Below are positions 11,680-23,526 of a stretch of DNA of 64,000 nt, in pieces. This DNA is from Wyeomyia smithii (lineage: Eukaryota; Arthropoda; Insecta; Diptera; Culicidae). Position 1 is the first letter of the stretch; every line of letters begins with the position of its first letter. The translations under genes were made by a program, and so were the position numbers. The notes beneath the pieces were generated by a model. The model searched no databases and was not told the origin of the DNA. It worked only from the letters and a program-made list of their open reading frames with translations. The DNA lies in assembly GCF_029784165.1 (NCBI RefSeq), contig NC_073696.1, positions 114,608,665-114,672,664 on the forward strand, written 5' to 3'.

Positions 11680-12240
11680 CAGCAGAGGTTCCACAACCTG
11701 CAAACCCGTACAAACTAGCACTCTATAAAACACTGATTCTCCCGGTGATCCTTTATGCCCATGAAGCATGGACATTGAAAGAGGTTTACCGGCGAACTCT
11801 TGGTGTTTTTGGATGCAGAATAAATAGTAAATCAACTTCTTGTCTCCTGGTAGTAAGCCAAATCTAAAAAGAGGGTGCATCAAGTTCAAAATCCGGTTAC
11901 CTTAAGCAATACCTAACGGTAGTTCCAGTGAGCTGCAGACTGGAAGTTTTAGTAGGTCGGGTCTAACCAACCCAAATCCACTCCCTGAATTATTTTCTCA
12001 GATGTATGTTATCAGATTTGTCACCACTTTGAAAAAAAATAAGCACGGTAGGCTTCAGTGGGCTAGGCATGTAGCTAAAATGCTTGAGGAATGATCAGAA
12101 AAAGCTTTATTGGGCAAAAGTCCCGATAGAGACCGTCGACCTTGTGGCACACTCGATGGATGTGAGCTATCGATGTGGATGCCGCATAATAAGTGACAGA
12201 GGCGACTAAAGGATAACAGTCCGAGACCGAGTTACATGGT
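11680..12240 (+). pseudogene. LINE ORF2 C-terminal fragment
   Basis: Plus-strand frames give LYKTLILPVILYAHEAWTLK (11,718-11,780), then after frameshifts a RLQWARHVAKM block at 12,050-12,085 and a KSPDRDRRPCGT-like tail. These are the conserved C-terminal blocks of LINEs whose ORF2 ends with a W-G/A-HV-RM motif, the same general type as at 14.0-15.1 and 37.1-39.8 kb. Several stops are present. Confidence 0.6.
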
Positions 12241-12559
12241 GACGTATTTTGGATTTGGTACTTTGACAGTCGGTTTGTTGCCTCAAAAGTAAATTTGTTG
12301 TTGTTGTTTTTTATTTAAGACCGTTTAACCATATGGTCATTCAGGTCGTTCAAAAGTAAAGTAAGTAAGTAAAACCCCACCGCGGGAACTTCTTCCAAGT
12401 ATCACATCAACAACAGTGATAGCGGCAAAGCGAAAAGAGGCGTCAACAAATCGTGTTATTTTGTAGACGCCCATTAATGACCATCTGTGCATATTGAAGA
12501 TCGAGGGTAAGTTCTTTAAACACAGCCTTATATAACATTTACGTGCTAATGATGAAAAT

Positions 12560-12860
12560 GACAACGTTATGAAGGAATTCTATGAGCTCTTCGGGAAAAA
12601 GTATATGAAAAAATGAGAAGAGTGACCTCAACACGACATAGGGATTGTCATCGCTCAAGTCAGACGGGAAGAAAAGCCTTAACTCTACCCCCAACCAAAA
12701 AAATGGCCATCTGTAATACCTATTTTGCGCATCGGAACATTCGAAAGCACACCAATGGAAAGGCCTACTCCCAGATCAATCAAGTGCTGATCGACGGCTG
12801 GCACTTTTCGACAGGAAGAAGAACTTGGATACCGACAAGTCGCAAATGGCCAGGCGTTCA
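12560..12860 (+). pseudogene. LINE endonuclease fragment
   Basis: A short frame contains MAICNTYFAHRNIRKHT and SQINQVLIDGWHFS. This matches the endonuclease segment of EN-bearing LINEs (strand with STxF, then QIDHVLID before the SDH motif). The SDH histidine motif is not recovered, and upstream blocks are in other frames. It is too short to assign a clade. Confidence 0.55.
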
Positions 12861-13700
12861 ATACAACCCTTCGAAGTGGTGTTAAACGGTGAAGAAAGTA
12901 GGAGAGCCGTAGAAGGGAACAGAGAAAAAAATCGGGGAAGAAGAACAAGTTGTAAATCCGCCAACCTTAAACGAGGTAAAATATGGGAAATGTTTATCGT
13001 TCGATCTTACTAAAATCGGGATCGAGAAGCTTTTAGGTGCAATTCAGTAATTTATTTTGTGGGTTTGGTTTTTTACGAAAAGTGACGAGTATATCTGCTA
13101 ACAAACACCTGAGAAGAGAACTCATGGTACAGGGATGAAACTAGGAGAGTCATGCTCGTGTAGTTACACTTCCCCAGACATTTCCTCAGTTTGTTTCTGA
13201 CCCACTAAAACCACTCCAGTCACTAGCCCTAATCTTCCCGAGACAACGGTTAAGTATTACGTCGGGGAGTAATTTTTGAGCTTAATGCACCTTCTTAATT
13301 CTTATAACCTCCTAGCTAACTACCTGGAGACCGGCAACTAGCTTCCACTGGCGTGTAGGTGATTAACCCGCTACACACGTTGTGGCTCCGGAACAATTTG
13401 AGAGGCCCCTGCACAAACCGTGCCGGGTTGCCGTCCGTCCTCCGGACTAGGTTGTCCGGAGTAGTGCTTGTGGTTATCGAGGATGACCTTCTGGTTCCTC
13501 GTATGCCCCTTGTGTCACGGTGGTGCAGTCTTCGACTCAGACCACCGTCTGTTGCTCCGATTTCCATTTGTTTACATCCATGACCTTCGTCTTATGATGC
13601 GCTAGCTGTAGTTTCCTGGAGAGCATTCAGTCTTCGACCTTGCGTACACAGTGCGCAGCCATCAACTCGACGTCCTGGATCAACTCGCTGTAGACCTCTA
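12860..13700. other. Unassigned stretch
   Basis: Between the endonuclease fragment and the R1-like fragment I see no clear protein or RNA gene. The part from 13,320 to 13,700 is GC-richer than its surroundings and may be the C-terminal end of the minus-strand R1-like LINE, but its frames are badly broken. Confidence 0.3.
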
Positions 13701-13910
13701 GCCGACGATTACAACTCCTACAGCGAACTTGAGTTTCAATACACTTTCATACATGATAACCATAACACCGAGCCCAGCATAGAACCTTGCGGATTTCCTG
13801 CGGTGTTTGGGACACACTTCTGACCCTCCTCCGTGTTGTAAACAAGTACTCGATTCTTGAAGTAATTTTCCAAAATCTTGTACAGCGACACCGATACATA
13901 GATGCTCCTG
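13700..13910 (-). pseudogene. R1-like LINE reverse transcriptase fragment
   Basis: Minus strand reads LYKILENYFKNRVLVYNT, a linker, then AGNPQGSMLGSVLW. The block YFxxRxLxYxT followed by AGxPQGSxLGPxLW is characteristic of R1/LOA-type RT. The YADD block should lie a little further along and is not recovered. One fragment only. Confidence 0.65.
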
Positions 13911-13959
13911 AGCGCAAGCGCTATGGAGCCCCCGCCTGTTGCTATTGAGGGTAGGGTCT

Positions 13960-15110
13960 GTGGAAAACTACTTACGGACTGTTTGGAAGGACTTAAATGC
14001 CCTATCTATAAGAAGGGACATAGGCTCGACTAGAGCAACTATCGCGGTGTAGCCCTTCTTAATTCTGCATGCACAATTCTCTTACGCATTTTGTTCCATA
14101 GACTGAGGCCGTTGCAGGAAGCCAAGGCATAGCAGTGCGATTTTTGAGCAGGACGATCTGCAATGATAAAGATGTTCACCTGAGACAGATCCTCGACAAG
14201 TTCAAAGTACACAACGTGATGATATTATCTATTTTTTTGTTCACTAAGCTATTTATTTACTCCAAGTTGGTGTACGATTAAGTTAAACGCGACGAACTGT
14301 GGCATATTATGCAGATTAGCAAATACGTGCAACTCTAGACGGTTTTATATCAAGCGTCAGAACCCAGGTCGAATTTTCGGACACGTTTCTGACTTAGGAT
14401 AGTATTAGGCAAGGGGACGGGCTCACAAAGTTGCTGCTCAATATAGGCTTGGAAGATGTTGTACGAAGGGTAGGGGTACAGAGGAGTGGCACCGTCATCA
14501 TACAGTTTTCAATGCTTCTAGCCTTCGGGACGACATCGATATCAGTAGTGTTAATCGTAGAGCTGTAGAAGAGGCCTTCACGGCTCTCAGTGTATGTTGC
14601 TGTGAAAGTTGGACTTACCATAAAAACTGCCAAACCATAATTAAATGAATAATGGAAAATTATAATTTCATGCATATTTTCAGTTATTGCATTTATTTCC
14701 AAAGGTCTCAGGTCGGACAATCGTTAATCGTGGTGGGTGGTCTCTCGCATGAGAGTGGCGCTTAAACCACCCACTTAGCACCGGAGTGCAGGCAGGCGGA
14801 CCAGTTACCAGGTCCCGTAGTTTGCAAATTCGCACGAAACTAGCGCAGTATAGGACACTGATCCCCTTGGTGGCCCTTTACGGACATGAAGCTAATCGAT
14901 GAATCACGAGTTGTACCAAGTATACAAACATGCTGATATAGTGAAGGTAATACAGCGTGGAGGCTCCAGTGGGCTGGACATGTAGACAGAATGCCAGACG
15001 AAAGAGCCGCCAAAACTTTTCTTAGCAGAGAACCAGGAAGAGTTCGTCGACTTCGTGGTACGCCTCGCTTACGGATCAAGGATCATTGCTAATGCGAAAA
15101 AACTTTTGAT
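13960..15110 (+). pseudogene. LINE ORF2 (RT to C-terminus), degenerate
   Basis: Successive plus-strand blocks are CPIYKKGHRLD, NYRGVALLNSACTILL, LFHRLRPLQEA, VRQGDGLTKLLLNI, then LLAFG and AVEEAF, and finally RTKLALYRTL, LVALYGHEA and ARLQWAGHVDRMPDE. The aspartate blocks FIDF-K-AYDSV and FADD are eroded or shifted. Order and spacing match one RT read in three frames, so this is a single degraded insertion. The same family occurs at 22.1-22.7 kb (plus) and 37.1-39.8 kb (minus). Confidence 0.75.
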
Positions 15111-15236
15111 GAACAAAGATGATGCACTTGTTATATCGCATCTATTTGGCCTAGCTAGAAAGAGAGTTCAATGTCTCGCTTCTCTCTGAGTCGGTTTAAC
15201 AACTTAATTTTAATATTAAGTAAGGGCAATAAGTGT

Positions 15237-15585
15237 AGAGCGGGGGCCTAGCGTGGTTGGTAACGTCTCCGCCAACCACGCTCGACGCCTGGGTTCGAAT
15301 CCCACCGCCGACATAGGTGTCGATGGTTGTGAGGTTGCGTGATCCACTCACAACCAACCCAACTGGTCTAGATTCAATCCTAGCCGACACCGGGAGATTT
15401 TCTGAGGCGACAAATCTCTGGGATCACGCCTTCCATCGCATGAGGAAGTAAAGCCGTTGACGCCGATCCGTTAATAAACGGGTCGTGAGTTAGGGTCCTG
15501 GGTGGAGTCGCCTCACCGGGTGTCGGTGATTGGCACAACAACAGTGGCGGAACTAGACCGAGGGAAAATAAGCGAGAATAAAAAA
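15237..15585 (+). mobile_element. tRNA-derived SINE with perfect target duplication
   Basis: A Pol III A box TAGCGTGGTTGG (15249-15260) and B box GGTTCGAATCC (15292-15302) lie in a tRNA-like head. A body of about 270 bp follows and an A-rich end. The 15 bp AAGGGCAATAAGTGT flanks it on both sides (15222-15236 and 15586-15600), so the borders are exact. The perfect duplication points to a fairly recent insertion. A second, 5'-truncated copy is at 37,328-37,672. Confidence 0.9.
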
Positions 15586-15600
15586 AAGGGCAATAAGTGT

Positions 15601-18600
15601 TGTTGTCTGGTCCCGTTTACATGTCCGTTCTGTCAGTGTTGTAGTGTTTCTTTTTGTTTTATCTTCAGGTCTTGTATTATGTCCCTTGTTTTCATTTTTG
15701 ATTTATTTTTGTGTAGTTTCCAATCCCTGCGTTTTTTAGGTTTTGTTCTTTCCACTAAAAAAATACATTGGATTTTTGGTATATAAACTGTTTTGCACAT
15801 TATTTGCATTCTATTTCTTGTTGCCTTTCCAGGCTCTACGTTTTATCGTTCCCACTTCCATTTTTTCATTTCTACTTCTCAATTTTTTTTGGACTTTTGA
15901 GCTTTCGTTCGTTAGAATTTTTTCTTGATTTTTCTTTTTCTTTTATACCCCTTTGGTTTTGTCGTTTAAATTTTTTGGTTGAAAATTTATTATTTACATT
16001 TACATATGTTATACTTTCCTTGTTTTTACGCTTATGCTGTTACTGCCTTTCCACCATTATACTAAAATCCAACCTCCTCCGAATTAAACAAGTTGAAGAA
16101 TGCCAATACCAAGTTGCTACGTAACATGAATTTATTACTTTGATTGTGCTTTTAGTCTCACACCACGAAAGCCATCAGCAGCTACCTGTCATTGATTATC
16201 CAGGGCCCAGAAACCTGTGCGCTTTCACCCTCCACACCAAAGCAATAAAACCAAGCGAAAAAAGATTGATAAACTCGTGACAAGAATTCATTTCTGATCT
16301 ACGGAAAGGTTTCCCGTTCGTTGGCGGCTTATAGGGGTATTCTTATTTACATTTGTGTATGTGTGCTCCAGTCAATATCGCTGGTCCCAGTTTATGCCAA
16401 GACTTACGCACTTTTCTTCCCGGTTCCGAAATTAATCTTCTTCGATGCGCTCCTGCAATCATTTCTGACAATAAATCTGCCCCATAATCGTGTGCCGATA
16501 CAGAAAAAAAAATAGACATTCGAGGCGGATCATCAGTGAAGACCTGCTAGCACGCGCAGAAGGAAGAAAGAAAAGTTTTGTAAAATCTTGTTAACCGTCA
16601 TGCACCAGATGATGGTAAGGATACAGACGTAAATTTAATATTCTGCTAGTGTTGAGACTATTAAAAAAGTCTGTCTATATATAAAAATGGGAAAGGGCAA
16701 TCCACGAGACGAGCGGAAATCACCCTCGCGCCCTGCTATAATCTATTTAATGCGGTCCAACAGTTGATCCAGCTAAACGTCTCTAGATACTCACAGCTTT
16801 CTTTTTCACACAATCGTTACCGTAAATTTTGCAGGCAGGTGTGGCGCTGTTAGTCTCTGAAGTCATTTGGATTTACTCACAAGATTAATTTAAATCAACA
16901 ACTTTTTATTTTTTTGCAAGTATTTGTATATTTGAAAATATTTTTATTGTTCAGTTAGACAATCAGTAAAAAGTGATAATTGTGCTTTGTCGCAATATGT
17001 TAATAATTCTTTCCTCAGGTTATCGTATTCTTATGCTAAGACGGCAAGCTCGCAAACAATCAATAGAAAATAAATTTACCCTGGAAAAGGGATTAGCAGC
17101 AAAAAGAGAATATTGAGAGCGTTATCTTAAGTTATCAATGTCAACACCTGCTCTGAACGACTCAGTGCTCGTAGGCTATCAGCACCAACCAATCCAATAA
17201 TCCTCTCACCAACTACATCAACAAGGTAACAATCGACTTCCGAAGCCATTATTCGTACTGCATTTGGTTAAGGTACTGCACAGTAGCTACCAACATGCTC
17301 GCAGCGTAGCACTCGCAGCTAGTCTATGTAAATTTAGCCTCGTAAAAAATAGTATTTTATTAATTTCTTCCTCTGAATGCTAATAGGTAGTCAGAAAAAA
17401 ATCCTTCTGGTGACTTCTCATGAAAAAAGCCGGAAATTGTTCTGATTTATACGTACAGTCACTGACCACGTAGAAGTGCGCATCTAAAGTACTCGTTTAG
17501 AGATTCAAGTTATTATAAAACTTTGTGACAAAGAGCAATAAATTTATTAACACATTTCTTGTATAATTTTAGAATCGATGACTGTTTAGAAATTATCCAA
17601 AGCAAACACTTTATTTTGCTACTAACTGTAACACTAGATTTCTACATTCTGACGTTGCGTCGCAAGAATCCCGTTTCTTTTTTCTACACCTTCCAAATTT
17701 ACCTCGCCACAGCTTTGCATCCCCAATTGTGTGCTATATTTTATTGCTGTGATTAATAACGTTTGAAGTCCGATTCATATGATAGGTGGCAAACGGAATG
17801 AGAAACGGTTACGTTATGCCATGCCTCTCCGTCACCAACCAGGGCGTATAAAAAATGAATCGTTATCGCTAGGAATTCGAACGGATTATGGCAGAATATT
17901 AAGCCGGATAGGTATGATTAATGGCGCTATTTGGAATTTCTTTGGAACAATATGGAGTCATTCTTAGTTATTTTTTTTTTTTTGGAAAAAACTGAAGTGT
18001 ATATCCGACGGCTGTTGACAAGTTACTGTCAATTGTGACAAACTGAGCGTACTTGGCAGGTTAAGTTCTACAAATACACGTAACTGTGTAATGGATTTGG
18101 ACAGAAGGGATTTCGCTTTCATAAGGGATGGTGATTCCTATCAGATAGCTTAATAATGTTTACATAAAATTTTACTTGTGAAATCTGAATTCTGGAATTC
18201 TCACTCTGAAAAAAGCATCCCTGAGACTGAAACCACCTGAGCTGATTATCCCCTCCCAAGCATTGCGGCATCGTGCATTTTCATGCGTCTTTCTTCCAAT
18301 CAACCCCACGTCAATCTGGCCTCATTTGTCAAACGGTGTCTACCGCATGACCATATCCGTCCTGAGTGCAAATTTTATGGGAAATGCAAATATTTGTCAC
18401 CGGAGCATGTCACAGCTGATGCACGAACACGCAACCGGCAGAGTTTGCAATTCATCACAAAACTGGAATATCATTCCAACAACGTGAAGCATAAACAGTG
18501 ATCGGGTTTTGCTAAACTTTGCTCGCTGTGCCGTGGATGGAGCTTCGTTAGTCTGCACAGTGAATTTGAAAATCGATCTCATAATAGACGAATTTGGTGC

Positions 18601-18900
18601 ATTTCGTATTTGATGGACAGGTGAACTGGTGAGGCTTGCAACCTGAAGCAGGGATTATGAACGTTGTTATATTCAGCTCACTTCTCGCTATCCAACAGTC
18701 TGATTGCGATCAATTTATTCATGCCAGTGATTTTGGTGCGGTGCAGATAAATTTGAACGATATATTTTTTTTAATTGAGGCGTTAACAGACATAGAAAGT
18801 GATTTCACGCATTTGTGGTGGATGTGTGGAAATCCCGGAAATGCGAAACAACCCACAACTCCTACTTTAGTTTTCTGCCGTATCTGATAGTGTTCCAAGT
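15601..18900. other. AT-rich stretch without recognisable genes
   Basis: About 3.3 kb without a convincing coding frame. Short frames of 60-118 codons here are rich in Phe, Leu and Ile, as expected from T-rich DNA. No tandem repeats, SINE boxes or transposase blocks stand out. Confidence 0.4.
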
Positions 18901-18924
18901 TTCGAGCTGTTTGAAATGGAAATG

Positions 18925-18955
18925 GAAATGTGGGACTCGAACCCACAACATAGGA
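18925..18955 (-). other. Isolated tRNA-type B box / T arm
   Basis: On the minus strand GTGGGTTCGAGTCCCAC forms a perfect T stem and loop including the B box GGTTCGAGTCC. I find no matching acceptor, D arm or anticodon stem upstream, so this is probably a worn SINE or tRNA remnant. Confidence 0.35.
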
Positions 18956-18959
18956 GTAC

Positions 18960-20560
18960 GAAGAACAAAAATCTGGCCAAATTATTTGTAATGGGTTTTC
19001 AGATAGCAAATGTGGTTTTATCTCTATTAAGCTTTATATTTAGACATAAACATATGTTATTGATAAGCTTTCATTGATTCAGGTCACCTAGTAGTGATAT
19101 AAGATCTTCCTCGGTTGTTACCCTGAAATTGAACAAAGTTTCAACAGATTTGGCATAAACTTGTTCTGGTAAATATTGTTTCTGCTGATAACAGGTTCTG
19201 CAGTTTTGTTTTTTGAATCATTCGCTTTATAAGGATTGTCAAATATGCTCTTAGTGTTGGTAACCGCAGTGCACCCAGAAAATATTTGAGTCATTTGTAC
19301 TGCATAACTCATCTAATCCAATAGTAAATTTTCTCTTAACATTTACGTTTTTCGGCTCTTGCTTCGATCACTGCAATCAGCAAATCTTTTGCTTGGACCA
19401 CCTGAATGCGAAGCTTCCGACCAAATTGAAAGTTTTATCGTTCAGCTCAACCAATTTTTTTGTTTTTTGAAGCTGTCCATCTTTGTTCAAACTGATTTTT
19501 GTAGCGACTCAGTTGACATCTCATCACTGAGATCGAGTGTTTTAGGACATTTAAGAGTTGCTTTAAGTTTTACCTCCAGTAACTGAAACTTTTTATCAAT
19601 CAAATGGTCAACTAACCCGGATAGGATAGAAAAAGTTATTATACAATCAGGAAGAATAAATTAAATGTTCACCATGAATCTATGGAACTCAGACTCATTC
19701 AATAAAAAAAATATAGAGCAAATCTCAACGTCCGTTGATCGCAATGGGGTAGAATTTCTATATGGTATTTATTCAGGTAAACATAACCTTTCGAATGGTA
19801 GGTGATTTTTTGCTGGGACTGGCTGGAAACCCGAACAAAAATTGAAAACTTGGTAAATCAAAAAAAACTTAATAACACGTGTCTGGTAAGGCCTAGTTTG
19901 GATGCAGTTGTTTCAAGCTATGCAACACATTACAGTGTGAGGTTGTCGACTGTGAAGCGTTAGCGAAATGATAAAAATTAGGTTTTTTTATGCAGGATTC
20001 ATTAAAAATTTATAGAATTTTGAGTAACATGATGCACTTTCGTAGTACAATGGAACAGCACCAACTTTGAAAACCCATATCTTTTGAACAAAAAATAACA
20101 CCAACCCAAAATTTTCAGGAGAGTTTAAAAATTTCATCAAAAATACTTGTGATATTTTTCAGATTTTTCAATGCTCCAAAACATAATTTTTTAACATATT
20201 ATTTTAAATAGTTACTATTTAAAAAATATTTCTTCAATTTTTTTTCCATAAACTTCAACATACGATGCATCTCCTGTGAAAATTTTATTAAATTCGATGC
20301 AATATTTTCAAAGATATGCCTTTTTAAAAACAATATTGACCCAAGTTTCAAATGACAATATGACAACCTGGAAACTTACTCAAATTCAATAAAAATCGGA
20401 AAATCATCTTCCCGAGTAAAATTCTTGAAGTTTTCAATACTCATTTGAAAAAATCAGACTTTGCGATTTTTAGTGTTCCGTTTGACGAATTCTGACCCAC
20501 ATGCAAGGATACAAGCCACAAGTGAAAATGATGTTTCAAATACACTTTCTACAACTGGAA
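18960..20560. other. AT-rich stretch without recognisable genes
   Basis: No coding frame longer than about 75 codons and nothing recognisable. The part 20,040-20,500 has the texture of an old repeat (recurring AAAATTT, TTTGAAA and CAAAAATA strings), but I cannot define a unit. Confidence 0.35.
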
Positions 20561-20579
20561 GTATGTTTTACTTGATTAG

Positions 20580-20965
20580 GAATTTTTTGAAAGCGTGGTA
20601 AAAAATAAAAAAATTGTGAGAAAATGGAGCGTCAATTTGGTGAGTAGTGATAAAAACGACTGCTGATAAAATCGATAAAGCACTGTACCAGCATAAATTT
20701 ACTAAATATACCTTCATTGCTACCGTGTATATTATTGGATTTTTCTTCCGTGTGAATGAGATCACGGAACATTTTGTCACACTGATGGTCATAAGATTTT
20801 TGTAACACCAGTCGCTGAAAAGCTACGTTGACTGTCAAACATAATTTAAGATCATTGACCCGCATCTTACCGAAAAAAACAAGACAGTCATCATAGCAAA
20901 ATAACCAGAAAAGCAATGGACAAAGGTTACTTCCTTGAGGAACACTAAACCAATTTACAAAACTG
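20580..20965 (-). pseudogene. CR1/jockey-like LINE reverse transcriptase fragment
   Basis: Minus strand reads WFSVPQGSNLCPLLFWLF, a DLKLCLTV block where YADDLK would be expected, and MTISVTKCSVISFTRKKNPI. The PQGSNLGPLLF block and the SVxKCxxISFTRKxxPI block are typical of CR1/jockey-group RT. The first catalytic Asp block is missing and the YADD tyrosine/alanine context is lost. A plus-strand fragment of the same type is at 43,160-43,570. Confidence 0.7.
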
Positions 20966-20969
20966 TTGG

Positions 20970-22080
20970 ACTTAGCATCTCACACCTTCACCGATAAAGA
21001 TCGATCTGTCTCTCAAATGCTGCCGTCAAATGTATATCAGGGTGTCAATGGGATTTATGAAAAAATGTCAACATCGAATTTAAAGTGTTTTGACCCTCGA
21101 GAATTAACATCCCCAATAAAAAAATTGTGTCTAGCTCAAGATGCCTAATAAACATTAAGATGATTTACAAGTGGTTTGGTGAATCCTTTTAACGTTTATC
21201 AGGCATCTTGAACTAGATTTGTCATTAGAGATGCCCATTTTGTAACTTTTTCCATTTTTGAACTTTGAACTCTTTAAGGCACCCTAAATCATGTCCGATT
21301 GAGCTGAAATTTTTCATAGATAGATTTGCATAGATTTTGTTAGGTCAATAAACAAAATGTACATGGTCGGTTTTAGAAATTTGACATGACCATTTTTGCC
21401 GCCATCATAATGTTTATTGTATACATTCGTAATCCATGCTCCATGCGTGTGAAGTAAACTGCAACTGGTGATCAATCATCCGGGATGGAAGCCATGCAGA
21501 TCCTCAGAAATGTACGGTTTGGTTGGTAGAATGTGATAAAACCTTTCCGAATAAGATTTCAAGCAATTTGGAACCTGCACATACCGAGGTTATACCACGA
21601 TAGGTTTAGAATGTTTTGCTTGTCGCCGTACTTAAAAGACAGGAAACAGAAATTTTCTTTTCTTCCACAATAATGGAAACTCTGACTGTGCTAACGATTT
21701 ATTGAATAAATTCTAAGAAGTACGCAGTGTTACACATTCTTTGGTACAATGGATTCCATCTAATTCAAGAAATAATGAGGATTTCAAGTTCCCTCGAGCT
21801 GTCCAAACATCGTTGTCCAAAAACAGCATAGAACAAACTAATAAAAAGTTAGTTGGAACGCCTTGAATTGCTTCTTAGCCTTACTCTGTGGTGGCTGAAG
21901 TTGTCTTGAAAATACTCGCGAAATGTTTGGCAGATAAATCACAGATTCCATCGAGTGTGCTGCAAGATTCGTTTCCAAGAAACCAGGTAGATGGGAGCCC
22001 GGTTTGAAGCGGTATTATCAACGAAAGAGTAGCTTGGCGAAGAGCAAAATCGCGAAGCGACAGCTGTGAGTTCTTTAACA
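20970..22080. other. Unassigned AT-rich stretch
   Basis: No recognisable gene. A minus-strand frame at 21,881-22,099 lies next to a LINE fragment and may be noise. Confidence 0.35.
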
Positions 22081-22119
22081 AACTGAACAGCTCGCGCATA
22101 GGCTAAGTACCACAAGTCG

Positions 22120-22680
22120 ATATATGCTGCGACCTGAAAAAAATCTCCTGACTAGGGAGTGAGAGGTGATCGAACGGTGGAAACAGTACTACGACGACCA
22201 TCTCAACGGCGATATTACAGTAGACGGAGTACGTGCAGATGACGACAGGTTCACAGCCCTTAGCCTCTAGGAGATTAAGAAGGAAATCGGTAGGCTGAAA
22301 AACAACAAAGCTTCTGATAGTGACCAACTACCAAGCGAGCTTCTAAAACACGGTGGTACAGCACGGACTAAAGTCTTGCACTGGATGATTGCCTGGTTTT
22401 GAAGGATGAGACGTTACCGGAGGAATGTATCGGAGGAATCGTGTGTCTAGGAATAAGGCGATAAACTGGTTTGTAGATACTATCGTGCATTCACGCTGCT
22501 AGGCGCTGCCTGCAAGGTACACTCCCAACTTTTATACCGTCGCCTATCAACTATTGTAAAAGAAATTCGTGTAGTACCAGGCGGGATTCACGGGGACCAG
22601 CACGGACCAGATATTTGTGCTGCGATAAGTACTCACGGAATGCTACGAGTACAACGTAACCACGCACCAACTCCGCCTGT
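22120..22680 (+). pseudogene. LINE linker and N-terminal RT fragment
   Basis: Plus-strand blocks are VIERWKQYYDDHLNGD, EIKKEIGRLKNNKASD followed by LPSELLKHGG, LHWMIAW, a GDKL--YYRAFTLLGAACKV stretch and LLYRRLS. This is the RT N-terminus (KNNKAxGxDGLPAELLK) of the family at 37-39 kb. Two frameshifts and a stop (TAG at 22,268) are present. It is cut off near 22,690, where a different open frame begins. Confidence 0.75.
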
Positions 22681-22685
22681 GACAG

Positions 22686-23216
22686 TTGTCTTCAGCTAAG
22701 TTTAGCCTGACGAATGAAACCATATTCAACCCTTGCTACTGTCAAACGGCTCTTCCAATCGCAACGGCGTTGCCTAAAGAGACTCACGCGATCAGACTGA
22801 CCACTCAGGTTTGGTCGCAACCAAGCGATAACTGGAATGAGACAGCGTCATTAAACATGAGCGCTAAGGGCCCGATCAGCAAAAAGATCCGAGACTTAAT
22901 GTGCATGGAGTCCCCCAGCTTCGCGACAAACGAAAGTATAACTTATAGGGAGATGCTGGAGGCTACAGGCATGTCAATCACATCGATCAACTATCCAGCT
23001 TCCCTACTTACCCCTGAACAGATAAAAACTGTTCGCGACGCTATGCTGGACTGCATTGCGGACTTGAAAACACCTGCTATCAGGCCCAAATTTAGGAGCT
23101 GCCTCAAAAAAACGGTATCCCAAAACTTGACTGTGCTGACAACGACACTGTTAGATGGCTGGAGCCGAATGTTTGAACTTCGTAGAAACACCTCGGTCAC
23201 TGCCATACTGCCGTGA
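22686..23216 (+). CDS. Uninterrupted 176-codon frame, possible LINE ORF1 (DUF4780-like)
   Basis: The frame is open from a non-ATG codon at 22,686; the first ATG is at 22,857. Residues about 100-165 (SINYPASLLTPEQIKTVRDA, then RPKFRSCLKK and DGWSRMF) resemble the DUF4780-type domain found in insect LINE ORF1 proteins: an xxxPxxxLT-x-EQ helix, then RPxFxxCxxxxG and a W after it. It lies upstream of an LOA/R1-like ORF2 at 26.86-28.35 kb, from which the inverted-repeat element 23,527-26,329 may now separate it. No catalytic residues. It could also be an unrelated gene remnant. Confidence 0.4.
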   Translation: MSSAKFSLTNETIFNPCYCQTALPIATALPKETHAIRLTTQVWSQPSDNWNETASLNMSAKGPISKKIRDLMCMESPSFATNESITYREMLEATGMSITSINYPASLLTPEQIKTVRDAMLDCIADLKTPAIRPKFRSCLKKTVSQNLTVLTTTLLDGWSRMFELRRNTSVTAILP

Positions 23217-23526
23217 GATGACAAAGTGACGTAAGTGCCACTTTCTCGAATATGAGTTTTTCATGCCAATTTGTTCATTATTCGAAGATCTATCTTTTGG
23301 TATCTTCCTTTTCGTTGTTACTTATTCGTACGTTGCATAAAATCAAAAAAACAAAGTGACGTTGGCACACATTTCCATACAAAAGTGACGAAAAATTCTT
23401 TCGTTTTTGGGCCGTACTGAAAAATTGATCACTTGGATCTACGTCACAATGTCATCTTACGGCAGCATATGGCTCTGCTAGGCCTAATGTGAAGGAAATC
23501 GTTCCCAAATATACTCACATTGTTGA

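Noticed and set aside
15502..16124. Hydrophobic frames of about 60-118 codons
   Set aside because: Phe/Leu-rich translations of T-rich DNA with no conserved motif and several overlapping alternatives.
18925..18955. Functional tRNA gene on the minus strand
   Set aside because: Only the T arm is intact; D arm, anticodon stem and acceptor pairing are missing.
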